Shown in pieces: positions 6,481 through 6,751 of a stretch of 6,751 nucleotides of DNA. The DNA comes from Fidelibacterota bacterium (GTDB lineage: Bacteria; Fidelibacterota; Marinisomatia; SCGC-AAA003-L08; D37C17): NCBI GenBank assembly GCA_002704685.1, contig PAHD01000011.1, positions 62,582 through 69,332 of the forward strand, in the 5' to 3' direction. The first letter of the stretch is position 1. The number at the start of each line of letters is the position of its first letter. The translations under genes and the position numbers were made by a program. The notes below the pieces were generated by a model. The model worked only from the letters and a program-made list of their open reading frames with translations. It was not told where the DNA came from and did no database searches.

Positions 6481-6751
6481 TGAATTACAAAGTTTTCTTA
6501 ATATTATTTTCTCTTTTTATTTTTTCATGTAAAGATAGCGGTGATATAAAAAACTGGGAAAAAGCACAAGGGTTTTATATTAATAATGACTTTAATAGTT
6601 GTTTAGTAGAGTTGAACAGTATTGTTGAGAACAGTAATAGCGATGAGTATATTACAAGATCTTTGTTTTTAATATCTGAAATTTATTTAAATGAATATAA
6701 AAACTATGATATTACTATTGAATATTTAAATAAAATACTTTGGGATTACCC
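6480..6751 (+). CDS. Putative TPR-containing lipoprotein, N-terminal part (runs off window)
   Basis: The frame starts with ATG at 6480-6482, sharing one base with the dnaK TAA stop (TAATG), and stays open for 90 codons to the right edge. It begins with a short lipoprotein signal peptide: Lys4, a hydrophobic run from Val5 to Phe15, then the lipobox IFSC with the lipidated Cys at residue 17. Residue +2 is Lys, not the Asp that retains lipoproteins in the inner membrane in E. coli, so outer-membrane sorting is plausible if that rule applies. The mature part has alternating aromatic, alanine and leucine spacing like TPR helices; the segment KNYDITIEYLNKILWDYP resembles the helix pairs ending in YP found in BamD and YbgF/CpoB-type proteins. 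Such proteins scaffold outer-membrane assembly. The rest of the gene is outside the window, so only a general TPR lipoprotein call is safe. There is no Shine-Dalgarno; translation is probably coupled to dnaK. Confidence 0.75.
   Translation, partial: MNYKVFLILFSLFIFSCKDSGDIKNWEKAQGFYINNDFNSCLVELNSIVENSNSDEYITRSLFLISEIYLNEYKNYDITIEYLNKILWDY

Overview
The window is a very AT-rich piece of chromosome from what looks like a diderm (two-membrane) bacterium. All recognisable genes lie on the + strand. Four lines of evidence support a diderm: a LolCDE-type lipoprotein exporter, a DnaK carrying the insertion near residues 75-110 that Gram-negative DnaKs have, a lipobox protein with TPR-like sequence, and a ClpC-type rather than ClpA-type unfoldase. 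ClpC in a low-GC diderm would fit the Bacteroidota/Fibrobacterota/Marinimicrobia neighbourhood. That placement is inference and cannot be settled without a tree.

Layout: (1) positions 3-314 hold the 3' end of a LolC/LolE-family permease whose start lies outside the window. (2) 304-1398 is a second, more divergent permease of the same fold. (3) 1385-2053 is the ATPase LolD. (4) 2050-4488 is a full-length ClpC. These four open reading frames overlap one another by 11, 14 and 4 bases, so they read as one translationally coupled operon. (5) 4489-4578 is the only intergenic gap. It holds an imperfect inverted repeat, overlapping promoter-like elements and the only strong Shine-Dalgarno sequence seen in the window. 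(6) 4579-6480 is a complete DnaK. (7) 6480-6751 is the start of a lipoprotein gene, missed by simple ORF calling because it runs off the window; it overlaps the dnaK stop codon by one base.

How the genes fit together: two permeases plus LolD would form the inner-membrane ABC machine that extracts lipoproteins and passes them to a periplasmic carrier. ClpC would unfold cytosolic proteins for ClpP, and DnaK would refold or hold them. The last gene encodes a likely client of the Lol machine. The window therefore combines envelope lipoprotein traffic with cytosolic protein quality control. Each part is a known family. I see no mobile element, CRISPR array, tRNA, rRNA or clearly new system. The points most worth a second look are the lol-clpC coupling, the dnaK upstream region, a degenerate second half of the ClpC N-domain, a variant ABC signature in LolD, and homopolymer tracts in clpC and the second permease where a one-base slip would end translation early.
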